The translations under genes and the position numbers were made by a program. The notes under the pieces are model-generated. The model saw only the letters and a list, made by a program, of their open reading frames with translations, searched no databases and was not told the DNA's origin. A stretch of DNA of 64,000 nt from Polyangium sp. 15x6. GTDB lineage: Bacteria; Myxococcota_A; Polyangia; Polyangiales; Polyangiaceae. Below, in pieces: positions 29,218 to 37,384 of the stretch. The DNA lies in assembly GCF_029960785.1 (NCBI RefSeq), contig NZ_JASBQE010000051.1, forward strand, positions 1 to 64,000, written 5' to 3'. Position 1 is the stretch's first letter, and the number at the start of each line of letters is the position of its first letter.

Positions 29218-30924
29218 TCACCGCATTCGGGCGAGCGCCGCGCGGCCCGCGTCCACGAAGACCTCCACCCAGCGCTCGACCTCGTCGCGCGAGACGCCCA
29301 TCCGTGAGGCCATCGTCGCCGCGGTCGCCATGCCCCGCAGCACCGCGAGCACGGCGTCTTCCCTGCGAACGCTCTCCTCCGTGCTCGTCGAGGTCACTCG
29401 TCCCGGCGCCGCATGTCGAATGCCCGGGGGGCATCGCGCGATGGGGAGCCGCGCGGCCGGGTCGCCGAGGAGCACGTAGGCCGAAAGATCCTGTCTTTGC
29501 ATCCAAAGGTTGGCACGACGTACCCGGCTCGCCTGGTCCTCCACGAAATCGGAGGAAAGGCTCGCTCGATGGGCGCGCTCCTCGTCGTAGATCGTGACCT
29601 CCGTGCTCACCGAACGAAAGAACCGGGCGAGCTCGTGGTGCGCGACGCCGAACCGATGCCCGTGCACGAGGGCTTGCAAGATCCCCTGGAAGCGCTCGGC
29701 GCGGCTCTTCGGGACGAGGCTTCCGCCCTCGATGTCGTAGTCGAGAAAGCTCCAGGTCCACGCGAGATCCACGTGCCCCACCACGCCGAGCGGCCCGTCG
29801 GGGTTCGCGAGCGCGGCCTGCGGCAGGGCCGCGACGAAGGGCGGATCGCCGCCTCGGGGCAATGCGGCGAGCACTTGGTCCGCCGCGCTCCCGATGACGC
29901 CGAGCTCGTGGAGCCTGCTCAGCCAAGGGAGATACGCGCTGCGCGAAGGGGTGCCGGCGCCATAACAAGCGAACATGAACCAAACGCCGCCGGGCAAAAA
30001 TGGGCCGCGGCGAATGTCGTTCGCCGTGAGGAGGTCCCCCTCGCGGCCGAGGACCATCGCGCCTTGGTGGGCGTATTGCTCCTCGAGGGATCGCCATCCC
30101 GCCTTCGGGATCCCCGCGCCGTGGCTCATGGTGAAGAGCATCCCGGCGCGCGTACGTGCCGCCTCGCGCAGCAAGACGCCGGCGGCGCTCGACGAATCGA
30201 ACGCCGTGCCCGCGGGATCCGTTGGGATCTCGACGATTTCATCGGCGTCGAATGTGCCCGCAGCCTGGCCCTGCCGCGCGATGGCGAGGCTGGGCTGCAC
30301 GAGGTAACGATCTCCCTCCTGCATCGCGCGCGTGCCGTCCAGCACCGCATGATAAAGGACCCGCGCGCGCGGGACCTCCATCACGTCCGCAAAGCGAATC
30401 GCCTTGTCGACGTAGGCCTCGTATCCGCTGTCGTCCCTGAATGCGAGTCGACCGACGAACGCCTCGCCGCCGAGCATCCGTTGGAGGTCCCACGAGATGA
30501 GCTCGGGGCCTCCGAGCAGGAGGAGATACCGAGGCCGCTCCGCCTCGCGCCGACGAACGGCGTCGCGATATTCTTTTTGAATCCAGGCCCCGGCCGCGAC
30601 GGGATCCATTCCGGGATCGACGCGGTACACGATCGCCTCCTCCCCCTGTTCTTCCTCGCGCTTTTTTCGGAGCGGCGCGAGGAGCGAGAGCAGGCGGTCG
30701 CCGGCAAGGCCTTTGGGAGCGACGAGGGCCCAGCGCTGTCCCGGCAGCGCGTCCGGCGACGCCTGGAGGTTTGCCACGCGCCGCAGAGTCTCGGGCGGCG
30801 CGTCGAGCCCCGGCGCATCGAGGGTCGCGGCGAGCGGGAGGCCGCCGTCGAGGACGGGGCGTTGATCGTCGGCGTGAGCGAGGAAGAGCTGCAGTTCGTT
30901 CAAGGGGCCCTCGAATGCAGGCAC
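29218..30924 (-). CDS. Putative caspase-fold (clan CD-like) protease
   Basis: A 568-residue protein without a family name I can assign. Its centre has the layout of a clan CD cysteine protease: a hydrophobic strand and His268 in LFTMSHGAG, then 52 residues on a strand and Cys320 in WFMFACYGAG, the same pattern as gingipain, caspase and CHAT dyads. No signal peptide. The C-terminal ~140 residues are helical, Arg-rich. Start is uncertain: GTG 30924 is used, the frame stays open upstream with no ATG and no Shine-Dalgarno. It converges on the tandem CHAT-NACHT genes, so it could be their partner or substrate. Equally it could belong with the caspase unit to its right. Confidence 0.7.
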   Translation of the reverse strand: MPAFEGPLNELQLFLAHADDQRPVLDGGLPLAATLDAPGLDAPPETLRRVANLQASPDALPGQRWALVAPKGLAGDRLLSLLAPLRKKREEEQGEEAIVYRVDPGMDPVAAGAWIQKEYRDAVRRREAERPRYLLLLGGPELISWDLQRMLGGEAFVGRLAFRDDSGYEAYVDKAIRFADVMEVPRARVLYHAVLDGTRAMQEGDRYLVQPSLAIARQGQAAGTFDADEIVEIPTDPAGTAFDSSSAAGVLLREAARTRAGMLFTMSHGAGIPKAGWRSLEEQYAHQGAMVLGREGDLLTANDIRRGPFLPGGVWFMFACYGAGTPSRSAYLPWLSRLHELGVIGSAADQVLAALPRGGDPPFVAALPQAALANPDGPLGVVGHVDLAWTWSFLDYDIEGGSLVPKSRAERFQGILQALVHGHRFGVAHHELARFFRSVSTEVTIYDEERAHRASLSSDFVEDQASRVRRANLWMQRQDLSAYVLLGDPAARLPIARCPPGIRHAAPGRVTSTSTEESVRREDAVLAVLRGMATAATMASRMGVSRDEVERWVEVFVDAGRAALARMR

Positions 30925-30962
30925 ATCGTCGTCGAGACGGGCGGCGCGCGCAACAGATTCGT

Positions 30963-31005
30963 GGGGGACCGCGGAAGCCCGAACCTCGGGCGCCCGCGGT
31001 CCCCC
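30963..31005 (-). terminator. Strong hairpin between lipoprotein and protease genes
   Basis: A 12-bp perfect outer stem (GGGGGACCGCGG / CCGCGGTCCCCC) enclosing a further 6-bp stem (GCCCGA / TCGGGC) with a 3-base loop. It begins 20 bases after the stop of the lipoprotein gene on the - strand. It should end that transcript, or act as an attenuator ahead of the protease gene. Confidence 0.7.
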
Positions 31006-31024
31006 ATTGCACGGAAGCCGTGCA

Positions 31025-31783
31025 TCAGCCGCAAAAACCGCTCCAGGACGACATGATGCCCGGAGGCGAGACGGACGCCGCGGACGAGCAGCTCGCGCCG
31101 TAGGTGCCGCTCTGCGTCACGCCATAGGTCCACGGGGTCGAGCAGACGAAGCGCGACGAGGAGTAGACCGGCGAGCAGCCGAAGTTCGTGCAGGCTTGCG
31201 CCGAGATCGTGAACATCTCACAGCCGCCGGTGCACGAGACCTGCGCGAGCGCCGCCGCGCCGTAAGAACCCGAAACGGGCGAGCTCGGGCCGGTGTAAAA
31301 CCCGATGTTGCACGAGACCGTCAGCGACGCAGGGGCGGCCGCGATGTTCTTCGCAGTCTCCTGGAGGTTCGCGAGCTGCGCCTGGAGACGCTCGATCGCG
31401 TCGTTCGCGGCAGGATCCTCCTCCGCCTGCGCCTGGAGCTCCGAGAGCTCCTTTTCGGCTTGCTCGATCGCCCATTTGTGCCCCTCGGCGCCGGCGATGA
31501 TGCGGCCCGCGCCTTCCTGCTCCCCGTTCTCCCAGACGCCCGGAGCGAGCTCCTTCCACGCCGCATTGGGCACGAGCGCGAGGGAATCGCCCGTCCGCTC
31601 CAGTTGCATTTCATTCTGCCCGGGGATGGACCGCGCCCCGCTCTCGTCGATGAGCGCCTCCGTGGCGCTGTCGATCGCTTCCTCGGGCTCCGAGGAGGCC
31701 ACACAACCGGCCATCACGAAGCTGCCGGCGACGAGGGCCACGGAGAAGAAACGGACGGCGAAGATCGAATGTGCATTGTTCAT
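31025..31783 (-). CDS. Lipoprotein with coiled coil and Cys-rich C-terminus (sigma-54 regulon)
   Basis: A 252-residue exported lipoprotein of unknown family. Signal peptide with lipobox MAGC (Cys27), then an acidic stretch, a Glu/Gln/Ala-rich coiled coil about 100-150, and a C-terminal half with about eight cysteines, Ser/Gly-rich, probably disulfide-bonded. CAGGAG lies seven bases before the ATG at 31783. A sigma-54 promoter (31838-31855) and the palindrome CTGACGCGTCAG stand upstream, so the activator encoded next door very likely controls it. A strong hairpin follows the stop. Confidence 0.85.
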   Translation of the reverse strand: MNNAHSIFAVRFFSVALVAGSFVMAGCVASSEPEEAIDSATEALIDESGARSIPGQNEMQLERTGDSLALVPNAAWKELAPGVWENGEQEGAGRIIAGAEGHKWAIEQAEKELSELQAQAEEDPAANDAIERLQAQLANLQETAKNIAAAPASLTVSCNIGFYTGPSSPVSGSYGAAALAQVSCTGGCEMFTISAQACTNFGCSPVYSSSRFVCSTPWTYGVTQSGTYGASCSSAASVSPPGIMSSWSGFCG

Positions 31784-31837
31784 GGCTGGACTCCTGTTTT
31801 TTGCTCGGCCGTGGTTGCGACCGCGTGTCCCTCCTAT

Positions 31838-31855
31838 GTGCAGCGACCGTGCCAG
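31838..31855 (-). promoter_or_regulatory. Sigma-54 (-24/-12) promoter for the lipoprotein gene
   Basis: Reading the - strand: CTGGCACGGTCGCTGCAC. GG at 31853-31852 and GC at 31841-31840 are exactly twelve apart, and the -24 block matches TGGCACG in full. The transcript would start near 31829, giving a leader of about 45 bases before ATG 31783. Confidence 0.8.
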
Positions 31856-31913
31856 CCGTGCCGTGGCGCGCCGCCACCGCTTTTCGTGCGCGCGACGGGC
31901 CTGACGCCTGGCG

Positions 31914-31925
31914 CTGACGCGTCAG
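31914..31925. promoter_or_regulatory. Palindromic operator CTGACGCGTCAG, copy 1
   Basis: Perfect 12-bp palindrome about 60 bp upstream of the -24 element of the lipoprotein promoter. A weaker copy (10 of 12 bases) lies at 31955-31966, 41 bp further. It is the likely binding site of the FHA-type activator. Confidence 0.8.
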
Positions 31926-31985
31926 AAGCCGAAATGGGTGTCTGTCGAGGGGGATTGTCGCGTCAGCGCGCGCGGACGCGTGGTG

Positions 31986-33686
31986 TCAGGCGAGGCCGAG
32001 CTCGCGCACGCGGCGCAAGAGCGCCCGCTCGGAGACCTCGAGCCGCTCGGCCATCCGCGCGAGATCGCCGCCGAGCTCACGGTGGCATTGGGCGATCTCT
32101 TGCTCCGTGAGGTCACCCGCGGTGCGAAACCCGGGGAATCGCTCGATGAGCAGGTACAGGGATGCCCGCGAAATGCCGAGTCTCTCCGCCGTGGCGGCGA
32201 GATCCCAGCGACATATGCGCAGGGCCTCGCGGAGCTCGGCCTCGGTGACGTCGGCGGGCCTTCGCCGAGCGACATTCCGTGGAGGAAGAGGCGGCGGCGC
32301 GAGATCGTCGTTCGGGGCCTTGGCTGCGGCCGGCGGCGGATCGGAAACGTGCACGTGCGGCGGTTCCGGCGGCGCCGGTTCGATGGGCCGCGGTTTTTCC
32401 GACTCGCGCGAAGGTTGCCTCACGAGAAGTCGCTCGACGGCGGCCGTGATCTCCGCGCGATTGCGCCCACGATTGCCGACGACGATCTGCCGAACGACGT
32501 TCCGGAGCTGCCGCACGTTGCCGGGCCAGTCGTAGTCGACGAGACGCGCGACGAGGGACGCGGGGAGCCACGGCTTCGCGTCGCTGGCCGGGGACGCGAG
32601 GCGGTGCGATTCCCCGATCTCCGCGAGCTCCTCGCGCAAGAACCGTACGAGCAGGCGCCCGATGTCGTCTCGACGGTCGCGCAGCGGCGGGATCCATATC
32701 TCGTACGCCGCGAGCCGGTTGAGCAGCGGCGCGCGAAACGAGCCCGTCGCGACCTTTCCTTCGAGGTCCGCGTCCGTCGCGGCGACGACACGCACGTCGG
32801 TTTTTTTTAGCTGCGTGGAGCCCACGGTCTGGATTTCGCCCGTCTCCAGCGTGCGCAAGAGCGCGACCTGGAGCTCGACCGGAGCCTCGCCGATCTCGTC
32901 GAGGAAGAGCGTTCCGCCGTGCGCCTGCTCGAAATACCCAATCTGACGCCTGACCGAGCTGGTGAACGCCCCCCTCTCCGCGCCGAAGAGCTCGGCCACG
33001 GCGAGCGATGGCGAAATGGCGCCCAGGTTGACCGGGATGAACGGCTTGTCGCGCCGCAGGCTCGCCCGGTGAATCGCGCGGGCCACGAGCTCCTTGCCGC
33101 TGCCGGTCTCCCCACGAAGCAAGACGGGCAGAGCGAGGTCGGCGACGCTGCGGATGTCCCAGAGTACGCGGCGGAGGCCGTCGCTCGCGCCGACGAGCTC
33201 GCGGGCGTCGTCATTTGCGCCTCCGTCGGGGACGTGCTCGGTCGTGCTCACGTGATGTGCGAGAAGGACAATCCGATGGCCGAGCTCGAGCACGACCCCG
33301 CGGGCGAGCTCCTTGGCGGAGAGCGTGGCACTGCCGAGGACGCGCTGGCCGCGCAGATTCAACGCGGTGCTGCTGTCGCCGATATCGATGCGCAGGCCGC
33401 CGTCGGGGGTGCCCGTGAAGTGGATGGGTTTGCGGCTGAGATGTTCGTCGCCGAGGGGCGCGCCGTCGCCGGGGGTGGCAGGAGGCGCGAACACGGGTTC
33501 GGTGCGGGAGAGGGCGAACGGCCGACCGGAAGAGCCGTCGACGAGGACGCGATCCCCCACGCGGTCGAGGACCGGGTGGTAGAGGATGGTCAACGCGAGG
33601 GCGGGCGTGTCGTCGCCGGATGCGGTGGCGGTGCCGCGGCCCACGAGGGTGGTGCGATGGAACCCGGTTGTCCTGCCAGTAGGCAT
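31986..33686 (-). CDS. FHA-domain sigma-54 activator, likely master regulator of the caspase unit
   Basis: An enhancer-binding protein of 566 residues. FHA domain about 35-145, which in this family binds phosphothreonine peptides. AAA+ domain about 165-400: Walker A GETGSGKE (192-199) and Walker B TLFLDEIGE (259-267). The sigma-54 loop reads GAFTSS (239-244) instead of GAFTGA, but keeps the key Phe-Thr. A Pro-rich linker leads to two Fis-like helix-turn-helix motifs in tandem (TAERLGISRASLYLLIE and MAERLEVSERALLRRV). Start ATG 33686 is preferred over an upstream ATG at 33749 because that one abuts an operator. The kinase at 37385 may phosphorylate its ligand or itself. Confidence 0.92.
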   Translation of the reverse strand: MPTGRTTGFHRTTLVGRGTATASGDDTPALALTILYHPVLDRVGDRVLVDGSSGRPFALSRTEPVFAPPATPGDGAPLGDEHLSRKPIHFTGTPDGGLRIDIGDSSTALNLRGQRVLGSATLSAKELARGVVLELGHRIVLLAHHVSTTEHVPDGGANDDARELVGASDGLRRVLWDIRSVADLALPVLLRGETGSGKELVARAIHRASLRRDKPFIPVNLGAISPSLAVAELFGAERGAFTSSVRRQIGYFEQAHGGTLFLDEIGEAPVELQVALLRTLETGEIQTVGSTQLKKTDVRVVAATDADLEGKVATGSFRAPLLNRLAAYEIWIPPLRDRRDDIGRLLVRFLREELAEIGESHRLASPASDAKPWLPASLVARLVDYDWPGNVRQLRNVVRQIVVGNRGRNRAEITAAVERLLVRQPSRESEKPRPIEPAPPEPPHVHVSDPPPAAAKAPNDDLAPPPLPPRNVARRRPADVTEAELREALRICRWDLAATAERLGISRASLYLLIERFPGFRTAGDLTEQEIAQCHRELGGDLARMAERLEVSERALLRRVRELGLA

Positions 33687-33749
33687 GCACCGCCGATGGT
33701 AAGACGGGGCGTGCGGCGGGGGCAAGGGGAAGAGGAGCCCTCGCGGCAT

Positions 33750-33761
33750 CTGACGCGTCAG
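33750..33761. promoter_or_regulatory. Palindromic operator CTGACGCGTCAG, copy 2
   Basis: Perfect copy in the 231-bp region between the activator gene and the divergent lipoprotein gene. Weaker copies lie at 33790-33801 (10 of 12) and 33809-33820 (9 of 12). The last of these is about 40 bp from the -24 element at 33860. Copy 2 is 64 bp before the activator's start, so self-regulation is plausible. Confidence 0.8.
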
Positions 33762-33856
33762 CCCGCTCCTCCGCTGTCAGGTCCGTCCACGAACGCGTCA
33801 GCAATCGCTTGACGCGCCACCTCACGCGGCTAGGGCGCGAAAACCGTCGTGACCTG

Positions 33857-33874
33857 CCAGGCACGGAACCTGCT
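33857..33874 (+). promoter_or_regulatory. Sigma-54 (-24/-12) promoter for the second lipoprotein gene
   Basis: CCAGGCACGGAACCTGCT: GG at 33860-33861, GC at 33872-33873, ten bases between. Six of seven bases of the -24 block match TGGCACG. Start of transcription near 33885, leader about 33 bases. Confidence 0.78.
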
Positions 33875-33917
33875 CGGGGGAGGACAACAACGACGCCCCC
33901 GTTCTTCGAGAGGTTTT

Positions 33918-34421
33918 ATGCTCCACGACATTCGCAATCCGATGATGCTCCTCTGTGCCGCCTTCGCCGCGCTGGCGACGGGCTGCGGCACGACCGCCAC
34001 CATTTCGCGGTTCAACGAGCCCGCGATCGAGGGAAAGATCATCTCCGCCAACGATGGCATCCTCACGGTCGAGACCCGGGCGGGAAATGATTCCATTGCG
34101 CTTCAGCGCGTGACGGACATCGATCATCCCGGAAACGTCGCCGGCACGATCGGCACCGTGCTCACCGGCTACGGCATCGCGAACATCGCCATCGGCGCAG
34201 AGAATTGCGAAAGGGGCGGGCCCGCGTACTGCCTGGGCGTGTTCCTGCCGGCGGCGATCGGAGTTCCGCTGATGGCGTGGGGCTTCGCGACATGGGGCAG
34301 GTCCGTCTACGCCGCGAGCCCAAGCACGAAGAGCAATGACGTGAGCTTCACCGTGCTGCCGACGGCGGCGATTCAGAAGAATGACAAGTTTTTGGGGGTG
34401 AACGCGACGGTCACGTACTAA
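33918..34421 (+). CDS. Small lipoprotein with hydrophobic segment (sigma-54 regulon)
   Basis: A 167-residue lipoprotein of unknown family. Signal peptide and lipobox ATGC (Cys23). The middle has two hydrophobic stretches: VAGTIGTVLTGYGIANIAIG and, after two cysteines, VFLPAAIGVPLMAWGFATW. These could be membrane hairpins or a glycine-zipper-like element. ATG 33918 has GAGAGG four bases upstream. Driven by the sigma-54 promoter at 33857-33874. It converges on the caspase gene, with 12 bp between stops. Confidence 0.85.
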   Translation: MLHDIRNPMMLLCAAFAALATGCGTTATISRFNEPAIEGKIISANDGILTVETRAGNDSIALQRVTDIDHPGNVAGTIGTVLTGYGIANIAIGAENCERGGPAYCLGVFLPAAIGVPLMAWGFATWGRSVYAASPSTKSNDVSFTVLPTAAIQKNDKFLGVNATVTY

Positions 34422-34433
34422 GCCGCTCTCGGG

Positions 34434-36452
34434 CTACGGCCCTCCAATGCCCCGCACGATCTCCACCGTCACGAGCGTCGCCGTCCACCGCTCCGCGGGC
34501 TCGTCGTCCGGCACCATTTCCCTCCTCGCCACACCGATCGCCTCCGCGAGCGATTCTTCGACCCGCAAGAACCGCAGATCCACCTCCGGCGACGCCGTCC
34601 CCACGACGATCAGCCGATCCACATTGGATTCCCGCCCGGCCGATACCATGCACCGAAACGCCCGCCCAAGGTGCCCCCGGAGCCAGAACGTCTGCCGTCG
34701 CCACGGCGCGATCTCGAGCTGCGTCGTCCCGAGGATCTCCACCCTCCCGCTCGACGGGCAATTGAGCACCTGCGCATACATCGGCTCGCTCGAACGGTTC
34801 TCCACGGAAAAACACACCGGCTGCCCGTCGATCAACCGATATCGATACCGCCCGTGCGGGTCCGGCTCCGCCTCGGGGAGCGGCGGGTCCGCGAGCTCCT
34901 CCGGATCGAGCCTCCCCACATCCCGTGCGTCGAGCACCCGCACGCGCAGCACGCCCGGCCAATCGCGACATCGACGCGCGAGGCGCAGCGGCAAGTTGTA
35001 TCGCGCATGATGCCAGAGCCCTCGGACGAGCGCTGCACGATCCCCTGACGGCACCCAGGCGAGCGGCGCCTGGTCCCCGATTGCACCCGCCCCGAACCCG
35101 TGTACGTCGTCCCCGATCCAGAAACGCCCATCCGGCGAGCGCCCCACGACCGCCTCCACCTCGCGCTCGCCATACGCGGAGACGGGCACGATCGAGAACG
35201 GCGCCTCCGCCTCCAAAAAACGCGAAAGATCGGCGTCGAACGGATCGAGCCCCACGACCAAAGCGTCGCCTTTCCCAGGTGCCACGAGGCGCCCCCGCGC
35301 CCCATCGCCGAGGACGAAATCACCTCCCACGGGCGAGGCCAGCGCCGAGGACGCGGTGGCGCTCTCGACTTGCAGGAGCCCGCGCCGGGCGGCGAACTCT
35401 TCCAGGGAATGAATCGGCGGGAAAAACGCCGGGCTCGGCCCATACACGGCGACCTTGGCCCCCACTCCGAGCCCTACCATCGTGCCCGCGTGGATACGGT
35501 AAAGCCCGCCTTCCCGGGTGATCGCATACCCGGGATCCTGCCTCCGAAATGGGCCCCCGAACAGGCGCCGCTCGGACCGACCGAGGAGGCACGGATGCTG
35601 GCCCGGAAATGCGGACGTGACCCGCGCGCGGAGGTTCTGCCAGAGATCCGCCCATCGCAGGGAGCGGAGCCTCTCGTCGGGCTCCGCGGCGAGCAGGTCG
35701 AGCAGCCCCGCGGTGAATGCGCCGTGACGAACACCGCCCGCGGATTTGCCCTCGCTGGCGGCTTCGCCCGATTGCGCGGATGCGACGACCAAGAAGCCTG
35801 GATCCGAGGGGTCGAGGGACGAAAAAAGCCCGGTGTCGGCCTCGCTGCCGCTCCGCTTGTTGGAGACCGAAGGCAACATCGGCGGATGTTCGATCGAGCA
35901 AAACCGAACCGCGCTCTCGCGCGTACGCAGCGCGCTGCGCGTCGCGCCCGCAGAGCAGCAGCAATCGAGGATGACGGTGAGGTCGTCGGTCCGCGCGGCG
36001 ATGCGACGCAATACGTCGTTGATCCAGTGGTCGAACAAGAGCTCCCCGCCCGCGAGCGCGTCGACCGGGACGAGCGCCTCGCGCGCGGTCCGCGTGCCCC
36101 GCGGGAGCACCTGCGTGCCGTGGCCCGAATAATGAATGAATACCCGATCGCCCGGACGAACCCCCTCCCCTGCGAGCGCTTCGAGCGCGGCGCGGAGGTT
36201 CTCCGACGTCGGTTCGCGTTCCGGCAGGCGCGGTCGCCTCGACGATCCCGGGTGAGGCGCGACGAGCTTCGTGATCGAATCGGCCGGGACCGAGAGGCGG
36301 TCGAGGAGGAGCGCCTCCAGCGCGTCGACATCGTTGACGCAGCCGTAGAGCGGATCGACGCGCGGATAAGCGTCGATGCCGACGAGAAGGACGTGGAAGC
36401 GGGGTGATGCCTCGCTGGAGTCACCCTCTCGCGTTCGGTCGATCACGGTCAT
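34434..36452 (-). CDS. Caspase/metacaspase-family protease (Peptidase C14)
   Basis: A 672-residue protein with an N-terminal caspase p20-like domain (about 18-265). It opens with LLVGIDAYP-x6-L-x-GCVNDVDAL, the typical metacaspase start. The catalytic His is in IHYSGHGTQ (His111) and the Cys in ILDCCCSAGAT (Cys165; usual form DCCHSG). The C-terminal part (from about 430) holds a beta-rich region resembling DUF4384 (GQPVCFSVENRSSEPMYAQV), often found with bacterial caspases. No signal peptide. The transcript faces a sigma-54 promoter and the double operator at 36539-36572, shared with the divergent gene. Bacterial caspases act in regulated cell death and defence; the substrate here is unknown. 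Confidence 0.9.
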   Translation of the reverse strand: MTVIDRTREGDSSEASPRFHVLLVGIDAYPRVDPLYGCVNDVDALEALLLDRLSVPADSITKLVAPHPGSSRRPRLPEREPTSENLRAALEALAGEGVRPGDRVFIHYSGHGTQVLPRGTRTAREALVPVDALAGGELLFDHWINDVLRRIAARTDDLTVILDCCCSAGATRSALRTRESAVRFCSIEHPPMLPSVSNKRSGSEADTGLFSSLDPSDPGFLVVASAQSGEAASEGKSAGGVRHGAFTAGLLDLLAAEPDERLRSLRWADLWQNLRARVTSAFPGQHPCLLGRSERRLFGGPFRRQDPGYAITREGGLYRIHAGTMVGLGVGAKVAVYGPSPAFFPPIHSLEEFAARRGLLQVESATASSALASPVGGDFVLGDGARGRLVAPGKGDALVVGLDPFDADLSRFLEAEAPFSIVPVSAYGEREVEAVVGRSPDGRFWIGDDVHGFGAGAIGDQAPLAWVPSGDRAALVRGLWHHARYNLPLRLARRCRDWPGVLRVRVLDARDVGRLDPEELADPPLPEAEPDPHGRYRYRLIDGQPVCFSVENRSSEPMYAQVLNCPSSGRVEILGTTQLEIAPWRRQTFWLRGHLGRAFRCMVSAGRESNVDRLIVVGTASPEVDLRFLRVEESLAEAIGVARREMVPDDEPAERWTATLVTVEIVRGIGGP

Positions 36453-36465
36453 TTGTGTTCGATGG

Positions 36466-36483
36466 AAGCAAACGACGAGCCTC
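36466..36483 (-). promoter_or_regulatory. Probable sigma-54 promoter for the caspase gene
   Basis: On the - strand AGGCTCGTCGTTTGCT: GG at 36481-36480, GC at 36469-36468, ten bases between, with a good TTTGCT -12 block. It predicts a start of transcription only 4-5 bases before ATG 36452, so the mRNA would be almost leaderless. That makes this call weaker than the other three. Confidence 0.55.
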
Positions 36484-36538
36484 CCGTAAAGAAGGAGGTT
36501 CGGGTCAATCAAGGGTGCGTTGACACACATTGACATCG

Positions 36539-36572
36539 CTGACGCGTCAGACGTCAACCTCTGACGCGTCAG
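36539..36572. promoter_or_regulatory. Double palindromic operator, copies 3 and 4 of CTGACGCGTCAG
   Basis: Two perfect copies at 36539-36550 and 36561-36572, 22 bp apart (two helical turns), in the middle of the 235-bp divergent promoter region. They lie 39 bp from the -24 element of the rightward gene and 58 bp from that of the leftward caspase gene. Confidence 0.85.
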
Positions 36573-36607
36573 CCGGGGCCGCGCAGGCCGCGTTCCTGGG
36601 TGACAAT

Positions 36608-36626
36608 CCAGGCACGAACGCTGCAT
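36608..36626 (+). promoter_or_regulatory. Sigma-54 (-24/-12) promoter for the rightward operon
   Basis: CCAGGCACGAACGCTGCAT: GG at 36611-36612 and GC at 36623-36624, ten bases between. Its -24 block is identical to that at 33857. It starts transcription near 36636, which rules out ATG 36625 as a start codon. Confidence 0.8.
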
Positions 36627-36687
36627 GATGGTCCATTCAGACACGCCACGCGATGCAGGCGTGGACACGTCCGAACAGGAGAAGGAC

Positions 36688-37341
36688 ATGACGACGACGG
36701 GCCTGCTCGATCTCGGTGCTTCCGAGATCGTCGATCGAAACACGGGGGAGCTCCTCGGGTACGCATTCACCGTGGAGAACGGCAAGGGGCAGCTCCAGCG
36801 CTGGCTCTTGTTCCGGAACCCGCAGAACGAGCTCGAGATCCGGCCGCCCGCCCCAGCCATGGCAACCTGGTCCCTCGCGGACTGGCAGGCGAACGTGCCC
36901 AACCTTTGGAGGCCCAACGGATTTTACGTGTGGGCGCAGGCGAACGTGTATCGGCACGGCGAGACGCACAACGGCGTGACCTGGAACCAGATCCCGCCGC
37001 CGGCGCAGCTTCCCAGAGCCACGTTTCCGGAGCGCCCCGGGAGCAACTACCAGCTCGATTACACCGGCGGCAAGGTGATCGACGTGCTCCAGGAGGATTG
37101 GCGTGGCTCGGCGTACGTCGTCCGGGGTCTGTCGGAGGCGTCGAGCATCGAGTACTGGTCCTTGCCTGCACGATACGGCTCCGCGGGGAACAAGCGCGCG
37201 GTCGTCTCCGTCGGGACCGACGAAGTGACGTCGCTCGACGCGTTCGTCCGGCTCGCGAGCGGGTCCTGGGGGCCCGGATGTTCGTTCGTCATCACCGGCT
37301 GCCTCAATCACCACGGCGCCGCGGCTCCCTTCGCTCCCTGA
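36688..37341 (+). CDS. Unrecognised protein co-regulated with the caspase
   Basis: A 217-residue protein I cannot assign to a family. It has no signal peptide; it is rich in Trp, Tyr and Asn with many predicted strands, for example NGFYVWAQANVYRHGETHNG and WRGSAYVVRGL, and could be a beta-sandwich or lectin-like fold. It does not look like a bacterial gasdermin. An upstream ATG lies before the predicted sigma-54 transcription start, so the start is ATG 36688, with AGGAG six bases before it. The kinase gene begins 43 bp after its stop and is probably in the same transcript. Confidence 0.75.
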   Translation: MTTTGLLDLGASEIVDRNTGELLGYAFTVENGKGQLQRWLLFRNPQNELEIRPPAPAMATWSLADWQANVPNLWRPNGFYVWAQANVYRHGETHNGVTWNQIPPPAQLPRATFPERPGSNYQLDYTGGKVIDVLQEDWRGSAYVVRGLSEASSIEYWSLPARYGSAGNKRAVVSVGTDEVTSLDAFVRLASGSWGPGCSFVITGCLNHHGAAAPFAP

Positions 37342-37384
37342 GCTTTCGATTGCCTCTCCGCACGGAGCCCAGTAGCCTCACGGC

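Noticed and set aside
36688-37341. Possible bacterial gasdermin beside the caspase gene
   Set aside because: Size and neighbourhood fit, but there is no N-terminal palmitoylation-type Cys, no amphipathic pore strands I can recognise, and no hydrophobic C-terminal inhibitory tail. I leave it as unknown.
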